This document shows, piece after piece, positions 1 to 7,718 of a DNA stretch of 64,000 nucleotides. Below the pieces are notes generated by a model. The model ran no database searches, was not told the origin of the DNA, and saw only the letters and a list, made by a program, of their open reading frames with translations. Numbering within the stretch: the stretch's first letter is position 1; each line of letters opens with the position of its first letter. Origin of the DNA: Merdivicinus sp050943495 (GTDB lineage: Bacteria > Bacillota > Clostridia > Oscillospirales > Ruminococcaceae); assembly GCA_050943495.1 (NCBI GenBank), contig JBMNPH010000001.1:186001-250000 (forward strand). The letters run 5' to 3'. The position numbers and the translations under genes are program-made.

Positions 1-2
1 AA

Positions 3-188
3 AATGAGGTCAAACCAGTCGTAGAGGCGCATGTGCAATCTCAAATTGATGCGTTTGAGGATTATGTGCCGGGAGAAGTGGCTAAGCTGGAGAAAGCAGT
101 TATCCGCCAAAGCGGTAAATATGTGGCATTGAGCGTATCGAATGATCCAGACAGCGCCAACAAAATTCTTGACAATTATATGAAATAA
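3..188 (+). CDS. C-terminal end of a DUF4358-like protein (partial)
   Basis: Only the last 61 codons are in the window; the 5' part lies upstream of base 1. The readable tail contains a YVPGEV stretch, a K-x-E-K-A segment and a YVALSVSNDPD strand. This resembles the end of DUF4358 proteins, which are secreted or lipoprotein-like Firmicute proteins of unknown role. The gene stops just before a strong hairpin terminator. The family call rests on pattern recognition of a short tail, so it is tentative. Signal peptide and full length cannot be seen. Confidence 0.6.
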   Translation, partial: NEVKPVVEAHVQSQIDAFEDYVPGEVAKLEKAVIRQSGKYVALSVSNDPDSANKILDNYMK

Positions 189-194
189 TATAAT

Positions 195-227
195 AAGACG
201 GTCTGTATAAGAGCAGACCGTCTTTTC
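195..227 (+). terminator. Rho-independent terminator after the first gene
   Basis: A perfect 11-bp inverted repeat (AAGACGGTCTG / CAGACCGTCTT) with an 8-base loop, followed by TTTTC. It sits 6 bases after the stop at 188 and also lies just beyond the 3' end of the convergent ATPase gene. Confidence 0.9.
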
Positions 228-231
228 TATG

Positions 232-2277
232 TTATTTGGAAAGATTGCCGGCACGCATAGCGTTCAATACCGTAAGAATACAGACGCCAACATCTGCAAA
301 GACCGCCGACCACATTGGTGCAATACCGATTGCCCCTAAAAGAAGTACCAGACCTTTGATTACAAGAATAAAAATAAGATTTTGGCGTGCTACACGTAAT
401 CCCTTCCGTGCTGCAGAGATTGTTTTGGGAATCGCAGTTAGATTGTTACTCATTAGAATTACATCAGCAGCCTGTGCAGCCAGATCACTGCCCATACCCA
501 TTGCAAAACCAATATCGGATGCTGCTAAAACAGGCCCATCATTGATGCCATCTCCTACAAATGCAGTTGGGATATTTTGCCGGAGATTTTCCATAGCAGC
601 TACTTTATCCTGGGGAAGTAGTTCTGCACGAACTTCAGTGAGATTCAATTGTTTTTGTACAATTTCAGCAGACTGTCGGCGGTCTCCGGTCAGCATCACA
701 GTGCGAGACACGCCTAATTTCTTTAAAGATTCCAATGCTGTTTTAGCTTCGGGCCGAAGAGCATCGCCAGTTTGAATACAACCTAAAATTTGTTGTGGAG
801 TTGCCAGATATAGGGATGCTTCCGGAAGATTTTCAAGAGAAATTCCATTTTCTTGCATTAACCGTGCAGAACCGCAAAGATAAACTGTACCTTGAATGGA
901 TGCGCGCACTCCTTTGCCCGGAATGTCTTCCGCATAATCTGGATGGGGTATTGTTCCAGCCTTTTCCCGCACAGCCTGTGCAATCGGATGAACAGAGCCT
1001 GCTTCACAAATTGCTGCAAGACGAAGTATTTCTTCAGTGGAATGAACGCCTGCTGAGGTAATATCAGTTACCTCCAGTTTTCCTGTTGTGAGTGTACCGG
1101 TTTTATCAAAAACAATTTGTCGAATTTTTGCAATTGCTTCGATATGTTTGGATCCCTTGATTAAAGATCCGCTTCGGGAAGCGGCACTGATAACGTTGTA
1201 AAAGGTCATGGGAATAGAAATCACCAATGCACAAGGACAAGACGCTACGAGGAAGATCAGTGCGCGGTGCAGCCACATGGAGAAAGTTCCCGCACCCAAA
1301 ATTGGCGGCAGAACAGCAAGTAGAATTGCGAATATCACGACAACTGGTGTATAAATTCTGCTGAACCGAGTAATAAAACGTTCCGTTTTTCCCTTTTGAG
1401 CGGTTGCTTCTTGAACCATTTGGGCAATTTTGCTGGCAGTAGAATTTTCATAATCCTGAACGGTACGGCAGGTAAGCGCACCAGTGAGATTGATCATGCC
1501 GGAAAGAAGTTTTTTACCAGGTTCTGCGGATATAGGCTGGCTTTCTCCCGTGACCGCAGAGGTATCGACTTCACCTGTTCCAGAAAGAACCTCACAGTCC
1601 AGCGGTACTCGTTCACCCGCACGGATTAGAATAGTATCTCCAACATTAACTTGTTTCGCCGATACCGTTTTGGCTGTCCCGTCCATTTGTATACAATTCG
1701 CCGTTTCGGGAACAATGGAAAGAAGGGCATCGATTCGTTTGCGTCCGGTTTGCACTGCACGATTTTCGATATATTCGCCTATATGGAAAAGGATTGTTAC
1801 CATAGCCCCTTCAAAGCCTTCTCCAATAGCAAAGGCGGCGATGACAGCAATGGTCATTAAGGTCATTTCATCAAGAGATAGGCGGAACAAGCCACGGATT
1901 CCTTCCCAAAACATTTGCCAGCCTACTAGGATAGCCGCTGCTGCTAAGATTAATGTTCGCCAGATCCCTTCCGGGATAGCAAAAGACAGAACCGTTAATA
2001 GTATGGAAATACCTAAAACTATATACTCTCGGTTTCCAATATTTTTTTCTTCATTACTGCATGCAGCACAGGAACAAGAATTATGATCATGAGAATGTTC
2101 TTGATGATTAGAACAAGCATTGTGTTCGTGAGAATGTTTGTGATTGCAGGAACAAGAACTATGATCATGGGAATGATCATGCTGACAAGAACAACCATTG
2201 TGCTCATGAGAATGTTCCTGTTTACTGCAGCAAGCAGAGGAAATATCTTGATTTTTGTCATTTTGCTTTTCAGACAT
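232..2277 (-). CDS. cadA: Zn/Cd/Pb-type P1B heavy-metal ATPase with His/Cys-rich N-terminus
   Basis: A 681-residue metal-exporting P-type ATPase of the inner membrane. Visible motifs are TGES (243-246), the CPC metal site in a membrane helix (347-349), the phosphorylation motif DKTGTLT (D391), an HP pair (430-431), GDGIND (575-580) and a final-helix Asp (ADVG, about 662). CPC with that late Asp fits the Zn/Cd/Pb class rather than Cu pumps. The first 75 residues lack the usual GMDCxxC HMA domain. They carry repeated HSHEHN/HSHDHN and CSC units instead, probably a metal-binding tail. The start is preceded by a GGGGG-type ribosome site. An ArsR-family gene lies 14 bp upstream on the same strand, so the pair should be co-transcribed and metal-induced. 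The exact metal cannot be read from sequence; cadA and zntA are equally fair names. Confidence 0.93.
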   Translation of the reverse strand: MSEKQNDKNQDISSACCSKQEHSHEHNGCSCQHDHSHDHSSCSCNHKHSHEHNACSNHQEHSHDHNSCSCAACSNEEKNIGNREYIVLGISILLTVLSFAIPEGIWRTLILAAAAILVGWQMFWEGIRGLFRLSLDEMTLMTIAVIAAFAIGEGFEGAMVTILFHIGEYIENRAVQTGRKRIDALLSIVPETANCIQMDGTAKTVSAKQVNVGDTILIRAGERVPLDCEVLSGTGEVDTSAVTGESQPISAEPGKKLLSGMINLTGALTCRTVQDYENSTASKIAQMVQEATAQKGKTERFITRFSRIYTPVVVIFAILLAVLPPILGAGTFSMWLHRALIFLVASCPCALVISIPMTFYNVISAASRSGSLIKGSKHIEAIAKIRQIVFDKTGTLTTGKLEVTDITSAGVHSTEEILRLAAICEAGSVHPIAQAVREKAGTIPHPDYAEDIPGKGVRASIQGTVYLCGSARLMQENGISLENLPEASLYLATPQQILGCIQTGDALRPEAKTALESLKKLGVSRTVMLTGDRRQSAEIVQKQLNLTEVRAELLPQDKVAAMENLRQNIPTAFVGDGINDGPVLAASDIGFAMGMGSDLAAQAADVILMSNNLTAIPKTISAARKGLRVARQNLIFILVIKGLVLLLGAIGIAPMWSAVFADVGVCILTVLNAMRAGNLSK
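2065..2240 (-). repeat. Degenerate repeat encoding His/Cys-rich metal-binding tail
   Basis: Within the ATPase gene, a unit of about 45-50 bases encoding (H)EHSHEHNxCSC-type blocks recurs roughly four times with substitutions. Direct reading shows HSHEHN, HDHSHDHSSCSC, HSHEHNACS and HSHDHNSCSC in succession. It is protein-coding, not a mobile or CRISPR repeat. Confidence 0.8.
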
Positions 2278-2291
2278 AATTTTTACCCCCT

Positions 2292-2669
2292 TTATTCCTC
2301 GCTAAGATGACGGATTGTTGTCAAAATAATTTCTGCAATATGGGAATCATCAATACTATAAAAAACCTGTTTGCCATCCCGCCGGAATTTAACAATTCTG
2401 GCACCTCGTAAAACTCGAAGTTGATGGGATACCGCTGATTGTGATTGACCGACAATTTCGCACAGATCACAGACACAAAGTTCTCGACTAACTAGCGCAG
2501 CAATTATTTTTAACCGGCTGGAATCAGAGAATGCTTTGAAGAAATCACTGGCTTCTAATAACATTTCATCATCCGGCATTTGCAGTTCTGCTTCTTGAAC
2601 AGCTGCCTCATGATGATGCAGTTCTTCACAGGTTTCGTTGGAAATGCAGGAGTGTGATAAGGAATTCAT
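2292..2669 (-). CDS. cadC: ArsR/SmtB-family metal-sensing repressor (CadC-like)
   Basis: A 125-residue winged-helix repressor. The core has the ELCVCDL metal-box motif of the alpha-3 helix, followed by a recognition helix with SQSAVSHQLRVLR. The N-terminus is rich in Cys and His (HSC, ETCEELHHH), as in CadC-type Cd/Pb/Zn sensors. I place the start at 2669, where GAAAGG lies 9 bases upstream. An in-frame ATG at 2696 overlaps the palindromic operator and has no ribosome site. The gene lies upstream of the metal ATPase on the same strand. The expected behaviour is repression of both genes until metal binds. ArsR and SmtB sensors share the fold, so specificity is inferred from the pump. Confidence 0.92.
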   Translation of the reverse strand: MNSLSHSCISNETCEELHHHEAAVQEAELQMPDDEMLLEASDFFKAFSDSSRLKIIAALVSRELCVCDLCEIVGQSQSAVSHQLRVLRGARIVKFRRDGKQVFYSIDDSHIAEIILTTIRHLSEE

Positions 2670-2694
2670 ACAATCAAACCTTTCATGAATAAAC

Positions 2695-2714
2695 ATATGA
2701 ACATCTTTTCATAT
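2695..2714 (-). promoter_or_regulatory. Probable ArsR/SmtB operator
   Basis: A perfect inverted repeat ATATGAA-N6-TTCATAT sits immediately upstream of the repressor gene. It has the arrangement of SmtB/CadC-family operators, which are AT-rich imperfect 12-2-12 palindromes. Autoregulation is inferred. Confidence 0.75.
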
Positions 2715-2861
2715 ATAGAATAACCTGACAAATGAGATTTGTCAATAGGATAGATCAAATAAAAACATATTATTTTTTTATGATTTCAATATATAAATAT
2801 CAATTTGTTTATCATTTCTAAAAATGAATGAGGATTAACGGGTATTTGCACAATTTAACTA

Positions 2862-2890
2862 TTGAAAATTTGGCGAATTTGGTATATGAT
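2862..2890 (+). promoter_or_regulatory. Sigma-A-type promoter of the V-ATPase operon
   Basis: TTGAAA, 17-base spacer, TATGAT; it ends 35 bases before the first ATPase gene. It is the only good promoter seen in the 2715-2925 gap, which is otherwise AT-rich and featureless. Confidence 0.75.
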
Positions 2891-2925
2891 AAGATATATT
2901 CAAAAGTAGTCTAGGAGGTGTCAGG

Positions 2926-3237
2926 ATGGAACATATTATCAAACAAATCCTCCAAATCGATGCGCAAGCCAAGGAAAAATTGGAGGAAGCGCGTCAGCAT
3001 CGAGATGAATTGATGGCACAAGTTGATACGGAAGCCGCGGCTGAAACGGAGAAATTCCGGAAACATTGTGAGGAAAAAATCGCGATGATACAAAAAACAG
3101 AAGAGGAAAATGCCCGTGAACAGATGGCAGAAATTCAGCGTCAGGCGGATTCTCAGGTGTCTGCGTTGGAAAGACAATTTGCGGCAAATGAAGCAAAATG
3201 GTTGGATGAAATTGCTGCCGATGTTACCGGACGATAG
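2926..3237 (+). CDS. V-type ATPase subunit G/H-like stalk protein
   Basis: A 103-residue, almost wholly alpha-helical, charged protein (KEKLEEAR, EKFRKHCEEK and similar) with a long coiled coil and no membrane segment. It is the first gene of a V-ATPase operon. By size, composition and position it matches the small stalk subunit (NtpF in Enterococcus, AhaH in archaea), which pairs with subunit E to form the peripheral stator. It has an AGGAGG ribosome site and is followed 15 bp later by subunit C. Sequence identity in this class is low, so the call rests on context. Confidence 0.8.
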   Translation: MEHIIKQILQIDAQAKEKLEEARQHRDELMAQVDTEAAAETEKFRKHCEEKIAMIQKTEEENAREQMAEIQRQADSQVSALERQFAANEAKWLDEIAADVTGR

Positions 3238-3252
3238 AAAGGAAGTCTCCTG

Positions 3253-4287
3253 ATGCTGAATTCCTGTTCCAGCAATGCAATTCTTACCAAAATCCGTGCG
3301 ATGTTGGGGAAGCGGCTGACGCAAGCAGATTATGCCCAGATGGCACGAAAAAATGACGTGGGTGAGGTTGCCGCTCTTTTGCGGGAAAATCCTTCCTATG
3401 AAGCGGCTTTGCGAAACGTAGAGGAATCCTCTGTGCATCGCGGCCAGTTGGAGGCATTGCTGAAAAAAGACCTGTTTTATAAGTATTCGGCTTTGCGACG
3501 GTACGATTTTTCTGGTGGAGATTTCTACGATTTTATCATTGTACAGACGGAAATTGATGAAATTCTGCGGAAACTGGTACTGATGCAATCCGGCGAATTG
3601 GTGGATTTCGTCGTAGATTTGCCATCTTATATGTTAGGAAAAACGTCCTTTTCGCTGATGGCGCTGGCGAAAGCCAAAAATTTTGAGGAAATGTTAGCTT
3701 GTATGCCGCATACTCCTTATCCAAGTTTGTTGCAGCGGTTTGCCCAACAGGATATTCGGGAAGTGAATATCCTGGATTGTGAGAATGCACTTTATACCTA
3801 TTACTATCAGTATTTGACGGATACCATACGCAAACAATTCCGGGGTGCGGCCAGAAAAGAGCTCTTGGAAGCAGTATCGCTGGAAGTGGAATCGCTGAAT
3901 ATTCAAATGATCTTTCGGATGAAAATCTATTTTCATCTGCAACCTGAGGTGGTACGGCGGTATCTGTATCCGTATTCTTATCGAATAAAAAAGGCGCAGT
4001 TGGAAGATTTGCTCAAGGCAGATGGTTTCGAGGAAATGTGCGCGGTACTTCGGATGAGTGCGGATGAGAAGTCCCGAATTTCGCCGGCAGACGGCATCGA
4101 ACCATATACGCATCGGCTTTGCGCAAGATTGGAAGGACGGTTACTTCGTTTTACCACAAGCGCACCTGTCGCAATGTATACTTTTTTCACCTTGCGTCGA
4201 ATTGAAGTAGAGAATATTATTACTGTAATTGAAGGCGTCCGCTATCGACTGCCGCAGGAAGAGATCATGCAGATGCTGATTCTTTAA
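3253..4287 (+). CDS. ntpC: V-type ATPase subunit C (d/AC39 type)
   Basis: A 344-residue helical, soluble protein of the V-ATPase C/AC39 family. It caps the membrane K ring and links it to the central D-F shaft. Recognisable features are the N-terminal helical repeat, a YDFIIVQTEID segment near residue 95, and a C-terminal YTFFTLRRIEVENI block typical of the family's last helix pair. The usual length is about 330-350. The ribosome site is GAAAGGAAG. It lies between the G-like and I subunits in the standard clostridial order. Confidence 0.9.
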   Translation: MLNSCSSNAILTKIRAMLGKRLTQADYAQMARKNDVGEVAALLRENPSYEAALRNVEESSVHRGQLEALLKKDLFYKYSALRRYDFSGGDFYDFIIVQTEIDEILRKLVLMQSGELVDFVVDLPSYMLGKTSFSLMALAKAKNFEEMLACMPHTPYPSLLQRFAQQDIREVNILDCENALYTYYYQYLTDTIRKQFRGAARKELLEAVSLEVESLNIQMIFRMKIYFHLQPEVVRRYLYPYSYRIKKAQLEDLLKADGFEEMCAVLRMSADEKSRISPADGIEPYTHRLCARLEGRLLRFTTSAPVAMYTFFTLRRIEVENIITVIEGVRYRLPQEEIMQMLIL

Positions 4288-4331
4288 GTCGATGGGCAGA
4301 ATATGAACAGAAGGTGTGGTGTTACCCTGAT

Positions 4332-6272
4332 ATGTCAATTGAAAAAATGCGTCTGGTGAACCTTGTCGGAAACCTGACGGATTTGGATGAAACACTTTTG
4401 CGCTGTGTGCAAAGTGAGGTCTTTGCGCCGGAAATGGCAATCAATACGTTGGATAAATCCAGCGGTTTTGTTTCGGTTTCCAGCGAGAATCCTTATACAC
4501 AGCCATTGAAAAAGCTGTATGATCTGGCAGAAGATGTCCATGCAACTTTGGAACGTGCAGATCTCCCATCGGATTTTGACTGTGCTCAGGCGGAGAAGGA
4601 AATCGAGCGTGTTCAAGAGCGAGTGTCAGCACTTTCAGCTGAAAAGAGAGAGAAAAAAGAACGGATCAGCCAATTGGAACAGGCTTTGATTCAGATTCAG
4701 CACCTGCATGGGCTGAATGTAAAATTTGATGATATCTTTTCCATGAGCTATGTGAAGGTGCGGTTTGGCCGACTGCCGGCCGATAGTTATCCCAAACTGG
4801 CGTTTTATGATAACAAGACATTTTTCTTTTTCGCGTTTGATCACGATGACGATTATTATTGGGGCGTTTATTTTGCACCGGTTTCGAAAATTACGGTCAT
4901 CGATGATATTTTCAAATCACTCTATTTTGAACGAATCCGCGTTCCCGATTATGTGCATCGAACACCGGAAGAGGCGATCACCAATATCGGGAAAGTGCTG
5001 GAAGAAGATCAGAAGCGGCTGCAGGAAATCCGTTCGGAACTGAGCAATATCCGGAATTCCGAGGCGGAGACTTTGTCCCGATGCTTTACGGTATTGAAGG
5101 CAGCTTCCGATGTATACGGACTGCGGAAATATGTTGCCTCGGTCAACAACCGATTCTATCTGGAAGGATTTGTACCGGTTTCCGAGGAAAAGCATTTTTC
5201 GGAAATTATGGATTCTCTGGAAACCGTCTCCTGCGTCTTCCAGCCGGATGATGCGAATCCGACTTTGACACCGCCTACTCGGCTGAAAAATGGGCGTTTT
5301 GCCAAGCCATTTCAAATGTTCGTGGAAATGTACGGGACGCCGGGATATCGTGATTTTGATCCGACACTACTGGTTTCGATCACTTATACGTTGATTTTCG
5401 GCATTATGTTTGGAGATCTCGGACAAGGATTCGTAATTGCTGTGATCGGCGCAGTATTGGCATTTTGGAAAAAGATGGATTTCGGCAGAATTATGATGCG
5501 GCTGGGAATTTCCAGCATGATCTTCGGTTTTGCCTATGGATCGGTGTTCGGACTGGAACATCTGCTCGATCCGGTTTTCCATGCGATGGGATTTGCAGAA
5601 AAACCGATTGAGGTATTTGATGGTCAGACCACCAATATCCTGTTGATTGCTGCAATCGGCGTGGGTGTATGTTCCATTGCGGTGGCGATGCTCATCAATA
5701 TTTATCTGGGATTCAAGTATAAAAATCTGGCGAAAGCTGTTTTCGGACAAAATGGAATTGCCGGTATGATGCTGTATTTGGGTGCAATCGGTGCGGCAGC
5801 ATTGCTTTTGCTGTTCCAGGTCAATGTTCTGAATCCCGTTTTTGTGATTATCTTCATTGTAATCCCAATTCTCTGTATGTTTTTCCAGGAACCGCTGGCC
5901 AAGATTTGTGCCGGACATAAGCATGTGAAACCGGAGGATGGAATCGGCTCGTTCCTGATGGAAAACTTCTTTGAGATGTTTGAGTATCTGCTGAGTTATG
6001 TGTCTAATACCATGAGCTTTCTGCGTGTAGGCGGATTTATTCTTTCGCATGCCGGTATGATGGCGGTTGTCCTTTCCCTCAGTGAGATGATGGCAGGCGC
6101 CGGAAGCGTCATTGTATTGATCTTCGGCAATATTTTCGTTATGTGCCTGGAAGGATTGATTGTCGGAATCCAGGTGTTGCGTCTGGAATTCTATGAAATC
6201 TTCAGCCGTTTTTACAGCGGAGATGGAAAGCCTTATGAACCGGCGGCTGTTTCTTACCGTCCGGAACGCTGA
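4332..6272 (+). CDS. ntpI: V-type ATPase subunit I (membrane stator, a-subunit)
   Basis: A 646-residue two-part protein. The first 330 or so residues are soluble, with coiled-coil stretches (AEKEIERVQERVSALSAEKREKK). After about residue 345 come multiple membrane helices. The SNTMSFLRVGGF block and the end-region ILRLEFYEIFSRFYSGDG match the conserved ion half-channel region and C-terminal tail of subunit I/a. The tail is nearly invariant in bacterial V-ATPases. The start at 4332 gives MSIEKMRLVNL, matching the family's usual beginning. A GTG at 4314 is also in frame and better spaced from AGAAGG, so the start is uncertain by 6 codons. The protein anchors the stalks and forms the ion path with the K ring. 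Confidence 0.95.
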   Translation: MSIEKMRLVNLVGNLTDLDETLLRCVQSEVFAPEMAINTLDKSSGFVSVSSENPYTQPLKKLYDLAEDVHATLERADLPSDFDCAQAEKEIERVQERVSALSAEKREKKERISQLEQALIQIQHLHGLNVKFDDIFSMSYVKVRFGRLPADSYPKLAFYDNKTFFFFAFDHDDDYYWGVYFAPVSKITVIDDIFKSLYFERIRVPDYVHRTPEEAITNIGKVLEEDQKRLQEIRSELSNIRNSEAETLSRCFTVLKAASDVYGLRKYVASVNNRFYLEGFVPVSEEKHFSEIMDSLETVSCVFQPDDANPTLTPPTRLKNGRFAKPFQMFVEMYGTPGYRDFDPTLLVSITYTLIFGIMFGDLGQGFVIAVIGAVLAFWKKMDFGRIMMRLGISSMIFGFAYGSVFGLEHLLDPVFHAMGFAEKPIEVFDGQTTNILLIAAIGVGVCSIAVAMLINIYLGFKYKNLAKAVFGQNGIAGMMLYLGAIGAAALLLLFQVNVLNPVFVIIFIVIPILCMFFQEPLAKICAGHKHVKPEDGIGSFLMENFFEMFEYLLSYVSNTMSFLRVGGFILSHAGMMAVVLSLSEMMAGAGSVIVLIFGNIFVMCLEGLIVGIQVLRLEFYEIFSRFYSGDGKPYEPAAVSYRPER

Positions 6273-6314
6273 CCTTTCCGTATGATATTGATTTATTTTT
6301 AGGAGGAATTTACT

Positions 6315-6746
6315 ATGAAAACCGCTCTTCTTTTGATTTTGCCACTGATTGCTCTTCTTTTGATTGCGATGCCCCTGATCCCGATTTTCCGAGGCGCAGT
6401 GACCGGTAAGAAAATCAAACGTAATATGATTCTAAATCTTTCTGCATTCTTTGGTGTATGTCTGTTGGCTATTCTGGTACCGGTCGGCGGTCTGGTATCG
6501 GCTGCGGATGCGACCGCTGCCGTTGCTTCCAGTGGTGCTGGACTCGGTTATATTGCAGCAGCTTTGGTAACAGGACTGGCCTGTGTCGGCGCTGGTATTG
6601 CAGTTGCAGCAGGCGCACCGGCTGCAATCGGTGCAGTTAGCGAAGATCCGAAAGTCTTTGCAAAGGCTTTGATTTTCGTAGTATTGGGCGAAGGTATCGC
6701 GATTTATGGTTTGCTGATCTCCATCTTGATCCTGAACAAGATTTAA
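6315..6746 (+). CDS. ntpK: V-type ATPase subunit K (rotor proteolipid)
   Basis: A 143-residue, very hydrophobic rotor ring protein. The second half is a clear c-ring hairpin: a GLGYIAAALVTGLACVGAG glycine-zipper helix, a polar loop with EDPKVF, and a helix carrying the ion-binding Glu in VVLGEGIAIYG. The first half has two hydrophobic segments but not a good first hairpin; the second of them, with SAFFGVCLLAI, has no carboxylate. Typical two-hairpin NtpK proteins have about 156 residues, so this is the shorter form with one carboxylate per protomer. No GTQG-like Na+ motif is visible, so H+ versus Na+ cannot be assigned. Ribosome site AGGAGG. Confidence 0.92.
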   Translation: MKTALLLILPLIALLLIAMPLIPIFRGAVTGKKIKRNMILNLSAFFGVCLLAILVPVGGLVSAADATAAVASSGAGLGYIAAALVTGLACVGAGIAVAAGAPAAIGAVSEDPKVFAKALIFVVLGEGIAIYGLLISILILNKI

Positions 6747-6774
6747 GCTGTTTAAGGGAGGAGGATCTGCAACT

Positions 6775-7083
6775 ATGCGGATGTTTGTGATCAGCGACAA
6801 CAATGATACTTATGTTGGGATGCGGCTCGCTGGAATCGAAGGTGTAGTGGTACATGAGTACGATGAAATTGCCCGGGAACTCAATCGCGTTGTTGAGGAT
6901 GAGGAAATCGGGATTGTTCTGATGACCAAGAAATTAATTTCCATCAGCCGGGATCTGGTTTATGATATCAAATTGAATCGCCAACGGCCGCTGATTGTTG
7001 AAATACCGGATCGGCATGGAGATTCCTCCATTGGTGATTCTATTACCACTTATATTCAGGAAGCGGTCGGCATCAAAATCTGA
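6775..7083 (+). CDS. ntpG: V-type ATPase subunit F (central shaft)
   Basis: A 102-residue small alpha/beta protein. It starts MRMFVISDNNDTYVGMRLAG, the typical beginning of V-ATPase subunit F (NtpG), followed by an IGIVLMTKKL strand and RQRPLIVEIPD. With subunit D it forms the rotating shaft inside the A3B3 head. Ribosome site GGGAGGAGG. It lies 28 bp after subunit K and 38 bp before subunit E. Confidence 0.93.
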   Translation: MRMFVISDNNDTYVGMRLAGIEGVVVHEYDEIARELNRVVEDEEIGIVLMTKKLISISRDLVYDIKLNRQRPLIVEIPDRHGDSSIGDSITTYIQEAVGIKI

Positions 7084-7121
7084 CCGGTTCCCCGCATTCT
7101 GATGAACAAGGAGGGCTTTTG

Positions 7122-7718
7122 ATGCCCAATGATAATGAAAAACTGGCCCACTTTGAGAAAGCAGTTTTTGCTGAGATGGAGAAAAGTGCGGCGGAAATTC
7201 TTGCCGGAGTGGACAGTTATAAAGAGGAAAAGCTGGGCAATGTCCAGGAAGAAGAACTTCAGCGGGCATATGATGTGATCCAGCGTCAGGCTGCCGAGAT
7301 TCGTGCCGGATTTGCCCGAGAAATTACCCGAGAAAAACTGAATGCCCGTCAGCGGGTTCTGGCCCGGCGGCGGGAACTGACAGAACAGCTTTTTGAGAAG
7401 GCTGCGAACCGAATCATGGATTTTACGGCGACAGAGGATTACCGTAAGCTGCTGCAGAATCTGCTGGATTCCCGGAAAGAACGGATTTCCGACTTGAAAA
7501 TCCTGGTTCGAGAACAGGATGAAGCGATGGTACGTGCGATGGCGGTTGGAACGGAAGTGTCTGTTACCAATCAGTTTCGGCTGGGAGGACTCATTTTTGT
7601 GGATGAGGCCGCTCATCGATATGAAGATGAGACGTTGGACAGTAAGCTGAAAGCGGCTGAGGAACGTTTCTATAATTCTGCGACAACTGTGATGGAAGGA
7701 GTGGAGAATCTTGCCTAA
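7122..7718 (+). CDS. ntpE: V-type ATPase subunit E (peripheral stalk)
   Basis: A 198-residue protein with a long charged N-terminal helix and a compact C-terminal domain (VTNQFRLGGLIFVDEAAHRYEDETLDSKL), as in V-ATPase subunit E. It forms the stator stalk with the G-like protein encoded first in the operon. ATG at 7122 follows AAGGAGGG. The last 8 bases overlap the TTG start of subunit A, which suggests translational coupling. Confidence 0.92.
   Translation: MPNDNEKLAHFEKAVFAEMEKSAAEILAGVDSYKEEKLGNVQEEELQRAYDVIQRQAAEIRAGFAREITREKLNARQRVLARRRELTEQLFEKAANRIMDFTATEDYRKLLQNLLDSRKERISDLKILVREQDEAMVRAMAVGTEVSVTNQFRLGGLIFVDEAAHRYEDETLDSKLKAAEERFYNSATTVMEGVENLA

Noticed and set aside
2926..3237. Stand-alone DivIVA or coiled-coil protein instead of an ATPase subunit
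   Set aside because: Position as first gene of the V-ATPase operon and length fit the small stalk subunit better.
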